A stretch of 64,000 nucleotides of DNA from Actinomadura meyerae. GTDB taxonomy: Bacteria > Actinomycetota > Actinomycetes > Streptosporangiales > Streptosporangiaceae. Position numbers and translations under genes: made by a program. The notes beneath the pieces are model-generated. The model was given only the letters and a program-made list of their open reading frames with translations, was not told the DNA's origin and did no database searches. The stretch is from NCBI RefSeq assembly GCF_900188445.1, contig NZ_FZOR01000012.1:1-64000 (forward strand), written 5' to 3'. This document shows positions 25,198-33,793 of this stretch, one piece after another; the stretch's first letter is position 1, and every line of letters begins with the position of its first letter.

Positions 25198-26232
25198 TCA
25201 GTTCTTCGGCTTCTCGGTCTTGCCCGGCTTCGGCGACTGCGTCGCCCCGCCGTTGGGCACGCCGGGGATCTGCCCCTGCTGCTGGTTCCGGTTCTGGTCG
25301 TTGATGCCGGACGGGTACTGCTGGGTGATCTTCCACTTGCCGTCGATCTTGCTGAGGGAGAGCCGCAGCAGGGTCGCGGGCTGGTTGATCGTGCCGTCCT
25401 TGGTCTTCAGCGCCATGTCCATCATGAGCACGGCGGTGGCGAACTTGCCGTTGACGCTGCCGACGAAGACCTGGTTCGTCTTGGACGTCAGCGCCACCTG
25501 CGGGTCGGCCTGGAACGCGCTGGCCACGGTCGGGACCGTGTTCTTCTTGTAGTCGTCCAGCATGTCGCCGGCCAGCAGCTTGAGCGCCTTGTCGGTCTGC
25601 GTCTGGTAGTTCGTTGGGTTGTAGTTGTAGGCGACGTTCCCGTAGGCGGACGCGACGTCGCCGATGGCGTCCCGCTCGTCCTGCTCGGACGACAGCGAGC
25701 TCGCGCTCGTCCACTTCCAGATCGCCACGCTCGCCAGCAGCGCGACGAGGACCACGAACACCACGGTCGGCAGGAGCGGCAGCCCGAACAGCCCCGGCCG
25801 CGGCGCCGCCCCGGCCGCCGCGTCCTCCGCGTCCTCCGCCGGCTGGGCCGGACGCGGCTTCGGCTTCGGCTTCGGCGCGGCCTTCGCGGCGGGCTTCTCC
25901 ACCGACACGGCCTCGGGCTCGGCCTCGACCTCGGCCTTGGCCTTGGCCTTGGCCGGACGAGCCGGACGGGCCGGACGAGCCGGACGGGCCGGGGCCTCCT
26001 CCCCGGCCTCCTCCGCCTGCGCGTCCTCGGCGTCGAGGGCCTCCAGCACCTCGTCCAGGTCCTCGTCGTCGATGACCTCGATGACCCGCACGCGGCGCTT
26101 GCGCTTGGCGGCGGGACGCGCCGGAGCGGCCGCGGGCTCGGCGGCCTCGCCGGCCTCCGCCCGCTCCTCGGCCGGGACCGCCTCGACCTCGTCGACCTCG
26201 TCGGCCCGGTCCTTGCCGGTCTTGGCTGTCAC
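25198..26232 (-). CDS. Mce-associated membrane protein
   Basis: 344 residues. The first ~150 are a low-complexity cytoplasmic region rich in Glu, Ala, Pro and Lys, with a run of RPA units near residue 85 and KPKPKPRP. One membrane helix follows (LLPTVVFVVLVALLASVAIW, about 154-173). The extracytoplasmic domain of ~170 residues is of the Mce-associated (Mam/SnoaL-like) type, with GDVASAYGNVAYNYNP and GKWKITQQYPSG. It is the last gene of the nine-gene operon, 24 bases after the sixth Mce gene, and precedes a strong terminator. It probably stabilises or accompanies the Mce complex. Confidence 0.85.
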   Translation of the reverse strand: MTAKTGKDRADEVDEVEAVPAEERAEAGEAAEPAAAPARPAAKRKRRVRVIEVIDDEDLDEVLEALDAEDAQAEEAGEEAPARPARPARPARPAKAKAKAEVEAEPEAVSVEKPAAKAAPKPKPKPRPAQPAEDAEDAAAGAAPRPGLFGLPLLPTVVFVVLVALLASVAIWKWTSASSLSSEQDERDAIGDVASAYGNVAYNYNPTNYQTQTDKALKLLAGDMLDDYKKNTVPTVASAFQADPQVALTSKTNQVFVGSVNGKFATAVLMMDMALKTKDGTINQPATLLRLSLSKIDGKWKITQQYPSGINDQNRNQQQGQIPGVPNGGATQSPKPGKTEKPKN

Positions 26233-26256
26233 TTGGGGAACTCCTCGGAAGTTGGG

Positions 26257-27552
26257 TCAGTCCTTGCGCCGGCGCAACCGGCCCAAGCGGGACACCACGG
26301 GCACCGAGCCCATCATGACCCTGATCAGTACCAGCAGGGCGATGACCGGGGGAACGTAGATTAGCCACAGCGGCGGTCCGCCGGAAGAGTCCTCGTTGTT
26401 CGCGGCCTTCCTGGCCTGGACGTTCTGCTGGTCGAGGGCGGGATCGTGGGTCGGGATCGTGTCGCCCGGGTTCTTGGCCCGGTAGGGCTTCTGCTTGGTG
26501 ACGCCCGGCTCCCGTCCGCCGGGGCAGCTCGGCACCTTGGCCACCGGCGGCTGCGGGAGCGGGTACTTGTACTCCAGCGTCGCGGGCGCGTTCAGCGTGA
26601 CCTGGAAAACGACGTTCAGGACGGGCTTGCCCTGGTCCATCCCGATCACGTTGTCGAGGACGTTCTTCAGCGCGGGCGCCGACGAGAGCGTCCTGTTCAG
26701 GTCGGTGAGGTAGCCGGGGTTGTACTTCCCGACGCCCCAGTTGCCGAGCATGTCGACGGTGCAGCCGAAGTCGCCCTCGGTCTTGTCGAGCAGCCCGTTC
26801 ACGGTGGACAGCAGGCCGGGGCCGCGGTCGCGCAGCTCGGCGATCCGCCCGCGGACCTGGCTGAGCGCGGCGGTCAGCGCGGCGAGGTTGTCGACGCCGG
26901 AGCCGAGCAAGCCGCGGTTGCGGTTCAGCACGTCGGTGATCCGGCCGAGGTCCTTGGTGAGGCCGTCGAGCAGTTCGGTGTTCTCCGCGAACGTCTTGGT
27001 CAGGTCGTCCCCGCCGTTGATGATCTGGCGGAGCGACTCCGCGCGGCCGGACCAGCCGGCGGCGAGCTCGCTGGTGAGGACCTTGGCGTCGGCGGGGTTG
27101 ATCGCCTTCAGCGAGTCGATGACCGCGCCGAACAGGTCGCCGTACTTGGGCGGCACGGTCGTCTGCGACACCGGGATGACGGTGCCGGGCTTCATCGGCG
27201 GCGCGCCCGCCCGGCCGGGGCCGGGGGTCAGCTCGACGACCGGCTCGCCGACCGCGGACTTGCGGGCCGCGGCGGCGGTCACGCCCTGCGGGATCTTCAC
27301 GCCGCGGTCGATGTCCAGCCGGACGACGACCTTGTCCTTCTCCAGCGCCACCGAGTCGATCTTGCCGATCCGCAGTCCGAGGTAGTCGACCTCGAAGTTC
27401 GGGTGCAGGCCCGGTGAGGACTGGAACTCCACCGTGATGTGGTACGGCCGGTCGATGAAGTCGAACCGGACGACGTTGTTGAACGCCCACACCACCATGA
27501 CCGCGGCGAGGACGCCGAAGGCCACCAGGTTGATCGTCAGCCGGCGGGTCAT
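26257..27552 (-). CDS. Mce family protein, sixth position (MceF-like)
   Basis: 431 residues. An N-terminal membrane anchor (about 7-25), then the MCE beta-barrel domain at about 38-115 (GLHPNFEVDYLGLRIGKIDSV). A long helical region with coiled-coil character follows (about 150-320). There is a second hydrophobic segment near residues 398-418 before a basic end, so the protein has two membrane anchors. It is expected to form part of the hexameric Mce lipid-transport tunnel. Its start overlaps the stop of the preceding lipoprotein gene by four bases (ATGA). Confidence 0.9.
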   Translation of the reverse strand: MTRRLTINLVAFGVLAAVMVVWAFNNVVRFDFIDRPYHITVEFQSSPGLHPNFEVDYLGLRIGKIDSVALEKDKVVVRLDIDRGVKIPQGVTAAAARKSAVGEPVVELTPGPGRAGAPPMKPGTVIPVSQTTVPPKYGDLFGAVIDSLKAINPADAKVLTSELAAGWSGRAESLRQIINGGDDLTKTFAENTELLDGLTKDLGRITDVLNRNRGLLGSGVDNLAALTAALSQVRGRIAELRDRGPGLLSTVNGLLDKTEGDFGCTVDMLGNWGVGKYNPGYLTDLNRTLSSAPALKNVLDNVIGMDQGKPVLNVVFQVTLNAPATLEYKYPLPQPPVAKVPSCPGGREPGVTKQKPYRAKNPGDTIPTHDPALDQQNVQARKAANNEDSSGGPPLWLIYVPPVIALLVLIRVMMGSVPVVSRLGRLRRRKD

Positions 27553-28652
27553 CCGCGTCCCTCCAGGAGCCTCTCCAGGTCCGGCAGCGCGTCCCCGAGC
27601 TTCGGCGGGATCTTCGGTGCGGACTGCTTCTTCTGCGGCTCGCTGAGGCCGGGGAAGATCGGCCGCCCGTCCGGCCAGGTGACGCGCAGGATCGGGTAGA
27701 GCAGCAGCTGGCCGTCGTAGCTGGCCAGCGGGATCTTGTACGAGAACGCCACGATGCCGTCGACGACGGCGCTGAGCCGCTTGCGGTTGTTGCCGAGCTG
27801 CTGCAGGACGGGGTCGAGGTCGTTCAGCAGTTGCCGGAACCGGCGGATGCGGCCTTCCAGGACCTTGTCGTTCAGCTCGCGGGCCATCGTGGTGAGCCGG
27901 TCGACGGTTTTAATGATCTTGTCTTTGTCGTCGTTCAGCATCCGGGTGGTGCGCTCGAGCTGGCCGGGCGCCTGGGCGAGGGCGTCGCTGCCGTTGGCGA
28001 GCGACCGGCCGAGCTTGGCGAACCGGTCGACGGTCTCGCCCAGCTCGATCCGCTGCGCGGCGAACATCTTCATCAGGTCGCTCGCCTGGGCGATCGTCTT
28101 GTTGAGCTTCTGCCCGTTGCCGTCCAGCGCGGTCGCGCCCGCGTTGACGACGGTGGCGACGTCGTCGCCGGCCAGCGCCTGGATCAGCGGCCCGGCCTGC
28201 CCGATGACCTGCTCGAACGCGGGCTGGACGCGGGTGTCGGTGATCGCGGCGCCGGAGGCGAGGTAGGGGCCGCGGGTCATGCTGCCGCCGGGCGGCAGCC
28301 GCAGTTCCACGTAGTTCTCGCCGAGCAGCGAGGTCACCTTGATCTCGGCCCGGGTGCCCTGGGGGATCTTGATGCCGTCCTCGATGGACAGCGTCGCCCG
28401 CGCCTTGTAGCGGACCAGCTCGACCTTGGTGACGGTGCCGATCTTGATGTCGGACATCTGCACGCTGTGCCCGGCGACGAGGCCCTGGGCGTCGTCGAAC
28501 GTGGCGGTCAGCGTGAGGTCGCCCTTCGGCGCGCCGGCCGTCTTGTAGGAGCAGCCGGAGACCGCGAGGGTCGCGGCCACGAGGACGAGGAGGAACTTCC
28601 TGCCCTTGCCGGGCGGCGCGGGGGGTCGTCCCCCCGCCATGACTCGGCCCAT
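27549..28652 (-). CDS. Mce family lipoprotein, fifth position (MceE-like)
   Basis: 367 residues from ATG 28652. After an unusual basic/Pro-rich leader (MGRVMAGGRPPAPPGKGR) comes a lipoprotein signal (KFLLVLVAATLAVSGC), so the mature protein is lipid-anchored at about Cys34. The MCE domain follows (GLVAGHSVQMSDIKIGTVTKV), then the long helical tail typical of actinobacterial Mce proteins. Its start is coupled to the previous gene (TGATG). The leader is encoded by a palindromic GGGGGG/CCCCCC element. An LprK-like role in the complex is inferred from position and lipobox. Confidence 0.88.
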   Translation of the reverse strand: MGRVMAGGRPPAPPGKGRKFLLVLVAATLAVSGCSYKTAGAPKGDLTLTATFDDAQGLVAGHSVQMSDIKIGTVTKVELVRYKARATLSIEDGIKIPQGTRAEIKVTSLLGENYVELRLPPGGSMTRGPYLASGAAITDTRVQPAFEQVIGQAGPLIQALAGDDVATVVNAGATALDGNGQKLNKTIAQASDLMKMFAAQRIELGETVDRFAKLGRSLANGSDALAQAPGQLERTTRMLNDDKDKIIKTVDRLTTMARELNDKVLEGRIRRFRQLLNDLDPVLQQLGNNRKRLSAVVDGIVAFSYKIPLASYDGQLLLYPILRVTWPDGRPIFPGLSEPQKKQSAPKIPPKLGDALPDLERLLEGRG

Positions 28653-29770
28653 CAGTTGCCTCCGTCCCAGGGGCAGTTGGAGTGCGGCTTGGGCAGCGGG
28701 CAGCCGACGTCGTCGCTGTTCATCAGGCCCTTCAGCCACGTCCGCAGGAACGCGTCGGTGGCGAACCGGATCTGCACCGACTTGTTCTTCGGGTTGTAGC
28801 CGCCGATGAGGGCGTCGCCGATGCCGGGCAGGACGTGCAGGAGCTGCCCGATCTGCTTGGCGTTGCCCTTGAGGACGAGCGCGGCCCGGGTGAGGACGGC
28901 GAGGTCGTAGGGCAGGTTGCCCTTGTACTTCTGGACGAGCCGGTCGCCGTTCTTGGCCAGTTCGAGGATGCCGCCGATGAGCTGCTGGAGCTCGCCGCGC
29001 TCGGAGCTCAGCACCTGGCTGGCGGTGCCGAAGTCCCGGATGATGGTGCCGAGGACCTGCTCGCGGTTCCGCACGACTCCGGCGAGCCGGTCGAGGTTCT
29101 CGGCGACCTCGATCAGTTCCTTGTCCTGCCCGGCGACGTTCTCGATGAGGCGGGCGCTCTGTTCGAGGGTGGCGTTGAACTCCCTGCCGTTGCCCTTCAC
29201 CGTGTCGGCGGCGGTGCCGAGCGCGGTCTGCATCTTGGTGGGGTCGAGCGCGTTCGCCAGGTTGGTGAAGGAGCTGAGCGCGTCGTCGACCTCGACCGGC
29301 ACGTGGGTGCGCTCGATCGGGATGACGTTCGCGGTCTCCTTCGCCTGCCCCGGCCGCCACGCGGGGTGCAGGACGAGGTTGCGCTCGCCGATGAGGTTCA
29401 GCGGCACGATCGACGCCTGCACGCCCTTCGGCAGCGGGACGTCGCTCCGCACGTGGAAGGTGACCTTGACCTTGTCGCCCTGGTTCTCGACCTTGTCGAC
29501 GAGGCCGACGTCGGCGCCCATGACCTTGACCTTCGACTCGGGGTAGAAGGAGCGGGCCTTCGGCACGTAGACGACCATCGTGCGCTCACCGCCGGCCGAG
29601 GGGGTGAGCGAGCACCCGCCCAGGGACGCCGTCAGGGTGAGGCCCAGGGCGATGGCGATGCCCTTCACTCTTCCCTTGCCGGGGGGTGTGGGGGGTCGTC
29701 CCCCCACGGTGATCACCCTGCCCTTGCCGGGGGGTGTGGGGGGTCGTCCCCCCACAGTGATGCGCCCCAT
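28652..29770 (-). CDS. Mce family lipoprotein, fourth position (MceD-like)
   Basis: 372 residues from ATG 29770. The first 34 residues contain a duplicated 16-residue unit (ITVGGRPPTPPGKGRV twice), followed by a normal lipoprotein signal (VKGIAIALGLTLTASLGGC). GTG at the VKG codon, with AAGGGAAGA before it, is a credible alternative start that would remove the repeat. The MCE domain (YPESKVKVMGADVGLVDKV) and helical tail are intact. Lipid anchoring at both the fourth and fifth positions is a notable feature of this operon. Confidence 0.87.
   Translation of the reverse strand: MGRITVGGRPPTPPGKGRVITVGGRPPTPPGKGRVKGIAIALGLTLTASLGGCSLTPSAGGERTMVVYVPKARSFYPESKVKVMGADVGLVDKVENQGDKVKVTFHVRSDVPLPKGVQASIVPLNLIGERNLVLHPAWRPGQAKETANVIPIERTHVPVEVDDALSSFTNLANALDPTKMQTALGTAADTVKGNGREFNATLEQSARLIENVAGQDKELIEVAENLDRLAGVVRNREQVLGTIIRDFGTASQVLSSERGELQQLIGGILELAKNGDRLVQKYKGNLPYDLAVLTRAALVLKGNAKQIGQLLHVLPGIGDALIGGYNPKNKSVQIRFATDAFLRTWLKGLMNSDDVGCPLPKPHSNCPWDGGN
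29673..29768 (-). repeat. 48-bp tandem duplication with palindromic core
   Basis: Two consecutive 48-base units (29673-29720 and 29721-29768) differ at only a few bases. Each contains GGGGGGTCGTCCCCCC, a perfect hairpin-forming palindrome. In frame they encode a doubled 16-residue leader of the fourth Mce protein. A single copy of a related unit lies at about 28605-28640 in the next gene. Confidence 0.85.
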
Positions 29771-30790
29771 CTAGTTCCCTCCCTGGCGCCGGGTGGAGAT
29801 CGGGCCCGGCGGCTGCAGCGGGCCGAGGCCGGTGAGGACGCCCTCGATCCAGGGGCCGTTGCCCTTGAGGTTGGCGACCTGCTGGAACGTCGGCCCGAGC
29901 AGCGAGAAGTCGGTGTTCAGCGCGTCCATGTTGGGCGCGAGCCGGGTGGTCAGCAGGTGCAGGTTGTCCAGGAGCGCGTCGAGCTGCTTCTGGTTCTTGG
30001 AGATCACGTTGGACAGCGTCTGGACGGTCCGGTTGCCCTGCCCGATCGTCGCGGCCAGCTCGTTGCGGCGCCGGACGAGCGCCTGGAGCAGCACCTGGCT
30101 GGAGTTGATGATCTCGCGGAGCTGCTCGTCCTTACTGGCAAGCGTGCCGGTGATCGTCTTGCTGCTCTCGATCAGCCGCTGGATCTGCGGGTAGGAGTCG
30201 TTCAGCATCCGGGACAGGTCCTGGACGTTGGTGAGGACCCGGTTCAGCTTCGCCGCGCCCGGCGACCTGATCTTGTTGACCTCGGTGAGCAGCTTGTCGA
30301 TGCTCTTCTGGTCGAGCTTGCCGACGATGTTCTGCGCGCCCTCCAGCGCGTCCGGGACGGTGAACGGCACGCTGGTGCGGTCCAGCGGGATGCGCCGCCT
30401 CGACTCGGGGACGTCCGCCATGTACGGCTTGGACACCGGCCCGGACAGCCGCAGGTAGCGGCCGCCGAGCAGCGTGGTCGTCTGGATCTCCGCGCGGGTC
30501 TTCGGCCCGAGGTCGATCCCGGCGTTCACGTGCCACGTCACGATGATCTTGCCGTGCCGGAAGTCGGGCTCCACGGAGGTGATGCGGCCCGACTTCACGC
30601 CGGCGACCCGCACGTCCTGGCCCTTCTTCAGCCCGGCCGTGTCGCTGAACTCGCCGCTCATCGTGTAGCCGCGGTCGAACAGGTGGAGCTGGCCGATCGC
30701 GAACGCGAACACGCAGCCGGCGCCGAGCGCGGTGAGCGTGACGATCGCGACGGCCTTCTGGTTGACGTCGCGCAGCGACTTCAGCGCCAT
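29771..30790 (-). CDS. Mce family protein, third position (MceC-like)
   Basis: 339 residues from ATG 30790 (MALKSLRDVNQKAVAIV). One N-terminal membrane anchor (about 12-33) precedes the MCE domain (LKKGQDVRVAGVKSGRITSV) and a long alpha-helical domain (about 130-310) with repeated Leu/Asn heptads. The end is proline-rich. The start overlaps the previous stop (TGATG). A tunnel subunit of the lipid importer, by family knowledge. Confidence 0.9.
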   Translation of the reverse strand: MALKSLRDVNQKAVAIVTLTALGAGCVFAFAIGQLHLFDRGYTMSGEFSDTAGLKKGQDVRVAGVKSGRITSVEPDFRHGKIIVTWHVNAGIDLGPKTRAEIQTTTLLGGRYLRLSGPVSKPYMADVPESRRRIPLDRTSVPFTVPDALEGAQNIVGKLDQKSIDKLLTEVNKIRSPGAAKLNRVLTNVQDLSRMLNDSYPQIQRLIESSKTITGTLASKDEQLREIINSSQVLLQALVRRRNELAATIGQGNRTVQTLSNVISKNQKQLDALLDNLHLLTTRLAPNMDALNTDFSLLGPTFQQVANLKGNGPWIEGVLTGLGPLQPPGPISTRRQGGN

Positions 30791-31869
30791 CAGCCGCCAC
30801 CTCCTTGCAGCATGGTCCTCAGCTTGGCGAGGTCGTCCTTGGTCGGCTGGCCGGTGCCCGGCGCCCTCGGCAGCTCCATCGGGAACGGGCACGGCCCCTG
30901 CATCACGTTCAGGCAGAGCGCGTTGGTGCGCAGGAAGTGGCCGCCGTTCGCGGTGGAGAAGAGCTGCCGCAGCGTCAGCGGGAGCTGCTGCACCATCTTC
31001 TCGAGCTGGTCCACGTTCAGCCGGAACGTGGTGGCGAACTTGCCGAGGTTGTCGATGATGCGCGCGAGCTGCGCGTCGTTGCCGCCGAGCACCTGGTTGA
31101 GGTTGGTGGTGACGCCGCCGATCTCGACGATGGCGTCGTCGAGCAGCTTGCGGTTGTTGGCGAAGACCTTGGTGAGCGACTCCAGGTTGTCGATGCTCGC
31201 CGCGATCTGCTTGTCGCGGGTGGCGACCGCGCCGCTCACCGTCTCGTAGTTGTCGATCATCCCCTCGATCGTCTTCTTGCGGGCCGCGAAGGTCCGCAGC
31301 AGCAGGTCGAGGTTGTCGGTCAGCAGCGAGATGTTCTGCTCGTTGCCGTCCAGCGCCTGCGAGAACGAGAAGAGGATCTTGTTGAGCTGGTTCGGGTCCA
31401 GGTTGCGGGTCAGCGGGCCGAGCGCGTTGACGACCTCGCCGAGGTCGACCACGGACCGGGTGTGCGGGACGCGGTCGCCGTCGCCCAGCATGGCGCCGCT
31501 CGACCCCGGCTCCAGGTAGACGACCCGCTGCCCCATGACGTTGCGCCAGCGGATCGCGGCGGTGGAGTCGGACGGCAGCCGGACGTCCTTGTCGACGGCC
31601 ATCACGACGACGGCCTTGCCGCGCACCACCTTGATGCTCTTGACCTGGCCGACGGGCGTGCCGGCGACCTTCACGCCGTCGCCCTCCAGCAGCCCGGTGA
31701 CGTCGTCGAACGTGGCGGTCAGCTTGTAGCGGGAGGCGAAGCTGGTGCCGAGGATCTGCTGGCCGATGTAGAACGTGAGCAGCCCGGTCACGAGGACGAA
31801 GACGAGCGTCTTCAGCATCGTGGCGTAGTCGGGTCCGCGCGCCGCCTTGCGGCGCTGCCGCGGGCTCAA
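30790..31869 (-). CDS. Mce family protein, second position (MceB-like), TTG start
   Basis: 359 residues. The likely start is TTG 31869, which overlaps the previous stop as TTGA; the Met at residue 18 (MLKTLVFVLV) is a fallback that would still keep the membrane anchor. Anchor at about residues 18-40, MCE domain after it (LLEGDGVKVAGTPVGQVKSI), then a long helical domain. The C-terminus carries two Cys (ALCLNVMQGPCPFP). The chain of overlapping starts shows strict translational coupling in this operon. Confidence 0.88.
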   Translation of the reverse strand: MSPRQRRKAARGPDYATMLKTLVFVLVTGLLTFYIGQQILGTSFASRYKLTATFDDVTGLLEGDGVKVAGTPVGQVKSIKVVRGKAVVVMAVDKDVRLPSDSTAAIRWRNVMGQRVVYLEPGSSGAMLGDGDRVPHTRSVVDLGEVVNALGPLTRNLDPNQLNKILFSFSQALDGNEQNISLLTDNLDLLLRTFAARKKTIEGMIDNYETVSGAVATRDKQIAASIDNLESLTKVFANNRKLLDDAIVEIGGVTTNLNQVLGGNDAQLARIIDNLGKFATTFRLNVDQLEKMVQQLPLTLRQLFSTANGGHFLRTNALCLNVMQGPCPFPMELPRAPGTGQPTKDDLAKLRTMLQGGGG

Positions 31870-32942
31870 GGCCGCCCCCCGGTCTTGCTCTGGCCCGGGA
31901 GCGTCATCTCGAACGCCGTCTTCTGCGGCTTGGTCGTGCAGGCGTCGATGAAGATCTGGCAGATGTCGAGGGGGAGGTCGTCGCGCGCCTGCGCGATGAC
32001 GGTGCCCTCCGGCCCGGGGATGCGGATGATCTGCGCCAGCAGGTTGAAGAACCCGTTCAGGCTGTCGAGCAGCACCGGGATGTTGCGGCGCTGGTTGTCG
32101 AACACCGCGACGATCTGGCCGCCGTTGTCGACGAGCCTGCCGAGGTTGCGGCCGTGCTGCTCCAGGTTGCGGCCGAGGGTGTCGCCGAGCTTGCTCGACT
32201 CGTCCAGCAGCTGCGAGACCTTGTCGGGCTTCGCGCTGATCGTCTGCGACAGCTTGTTGAAGTCGCCGGTGAACGCGGTGAGGGTGTCGCCGCGGGAGGC
32301 CAGCGTGCCCGACAGCCCGTTGATGTTGCGCAGCAGCGCGTTGATCGCGGCCCGGTCCTTGTGGGTGGCGTCGACGACGATCGCGCCGTTGTCGATCGTC
32401 CGGCGGAGCGCGGGCCCCTGCCCGGACAGCCCCGAGCCGAACGTGTGCAGCAGCGCGGCCACGTCGTCGGGGTTGATCGCCTTGGTGAGGTCGGAGGCGA
32501 GCCAGGCGGTGTCGGACAGCTCCTTCGGGTCGTTGGTCTGCGCGACCGTCCCGCCGTCCTTCAGGTAGGGGCCGGTCAGCTCGTGCGCGCCGAGGTCGAG
32601 GCTGAGGTCCTTCGGGCCGAACACCGAGACCGGCTCGACCGTCGCGACCGCCGTGTCGGCGACCCGGACGCCCTCGTCGACCCGGAAGCGGACCTTGACG
32701 CGGCCCTGGTGGTCGAGCGCGACGCGGTCGACGGCGCCGACCGAGATCCCGCGGACCTTCACCTCGGACTTCTCCGGGTCGAGGCCCTGCCCGGCGCGGC
32801 CGAACGTGGCGTTGTAGTACGTGGAGCCCGAGTGGTCCGGGGTGGAGCCGATCGCGACGAACGCGGCCGCGGCCGCGATGACGCCGGCGCCGACCAGCCC
32901 GAACACCGCCCGGGAGCGCTGGGAGATGGTCTCTTCGCTCAT
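31866..32942 (-). CDS. Mce family protein, first position (MceA-like)
   Basis: 358 residues. N-terminal anchor (VFGLVGAGVIAAAAAFVAIG, about 13-32) and MCE domain (LDPEKSEVKVRGISVGAV), followed by the helical tail with LASRGDTLTAFTGDFN. Two Cys near the end (DICQIFIDACTT). The ATG overlaps the YrbE-B stop (ATGA). As the first of six Mce genes it should form the inner-membrane-proximal part of the complex together with the other five. Confidence 0.9.
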   Translation of the reverse strand: MSEETISQRSRAVFGLVGAGVIAAAAAFVAIGSTPDHSGSTYYNATFGRAGQGLDPEKSEVKVRGISVGAVDRVALDHQGRVKVRFRVDEGVRVADTAVATVEPVSVFGPKDLSLDLGAHELTGPYLKDGGTVAQTNDPKELSDTAWLASDLTKAINPDDVAALLHTFGSGLSGQGPALRRTIDNGAIVVDATHKDRAAINALLRNINGLSGTLASRGDTLTAFTGDFNKLSQTISAKPDKVSQLLDESSKLGDTLGRNLEQHGRNLGRLVDNGGQIVAVFDNQRRNIPVLLDSLNGFFNLLAQIIRIPGPEGTVIAQARDDLPLDICQIFIDACTTKPQKTAFEMTLPGQSKTGGRP

Positions 32943-33793
32943 CCGGTCAACTTCACTGTGCTGCCGTGGCCCCAGAAGATGTAGGACAGGACCAGGTTCA
33001 TGAGGATCATCAGGATGGTCGACTCTCTGATCGCGCGGCCCGCGGCGACGCCGACGCCGACCGGCCCGCCCGCCGCGTAGTAGCCGCGGTAGCAGTGGAT
33101 GAACATGATGATGAACGCGAACACCGCCACCTTGATGACGCTGTAGAACACGTCGATAGGCGGCAGGTAGAGGTGGAAGTAGTAGTCGTAGATGCCGGGT
33201 GAGAGCCCGAAGTACTGGATCGTGATGAAGCGGGTCGCGAAGAACGCCATGAACAGCGACACCAGGTACAGCGGCACGAGGGCGATGACGCCGGCGGCGA
33301 CCCGGGTGCAGACCAGGTAGGCCAGCGAGTTGATGCCCATGACCTCCAGCGCGTCGATCTCCTCGGAGATCCGCATCGCGCCGATCTCGGCGGTGAACCC
33401 GGTGCCGACCTGCGCGACCAGCGCGACGCCCGCGATGATCGGGGTGACCTCGCGGACGTTGGAGTAGCTGGCGACGAGCCCGGTGAACGCCTCCGCGCCG
33501 ATGCGCTCCAGCCCGGGGTAGCCCTGGAGGCCGACCATCGCGCCGGTGGCGAGCGACATCGTGGCGATCACGAAGATCATGCCGCCGCCGATGACGAGCG
33601 CACCGACGCCGACGGTGATGTCGCTGACCTGCTTGGCGAGGGTCTTGCCGTACTTGCGCTTGATGATGATGTCGACGAACAGGTGGTAGAGGACCCGGCC
33701 GAGGAAGACCGGGAGGTCGGCGGACGCGGCGAGGCCCGCGGTCCGGCCGCGGACGGCGCGGCCCAGTTTGCGCACGGGGGATATGGCGACCAT
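32939..33793 (-). CDS. YrbE-type (MlaE family) permease, B subunit
   Basis: 284 residues from ATG 33793 (MVAISPVRKLGRA). Five or six membrane segments. MlaE/YrbE signature: VGTGFTAEIGAMRISEEIDALEVMGI is present in full (about residues 150-175), with the conserved Glu pair. It forms the permease core with the A subunit and, in trans, an MkI-like ATPase that is not encoded in this window. It follows the A subunit with overlapping ends. Confidence 0.93.
   Translation of the reverse strand: MVAISPVRKLGRAVRGRTAGLAASADLPVFLGRVLYHLFVDIIIKRKYGKTLAKQVSDITVGVGALVIGGGMIFVIATMSLATGAMVGLQGYPGLERIGAEAFTGLVASYSNVREVTPIIAGVALVAQVGTGFTAEIGAMRISEEIDALEVMGINSLAYLVCTRVAAGVIALVPLYLVSLFMAFFATRFITIQYFGLSPGIYDYYFHLYLPPIDVFYSVIKVAVFAFIIMFIHCYRGYYAAGGPVGVGVAAGRAIRESTILMILMNLVLSYIFWGHGSTVKLTG

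Noticed and set aside
25067..27490. 807-codon minus-strand frame in the mce region
   Set aside because: A GC-driven shadow; the true frames carry MCE domains, anchors and coupled starts.
28682..31249. 855-codon plus-strand frame antisense to mce genes
   Set aside because: Complement of the long helical Mce domains; low-complexity Val/Arg/Asp/Leu sequence with no motif.
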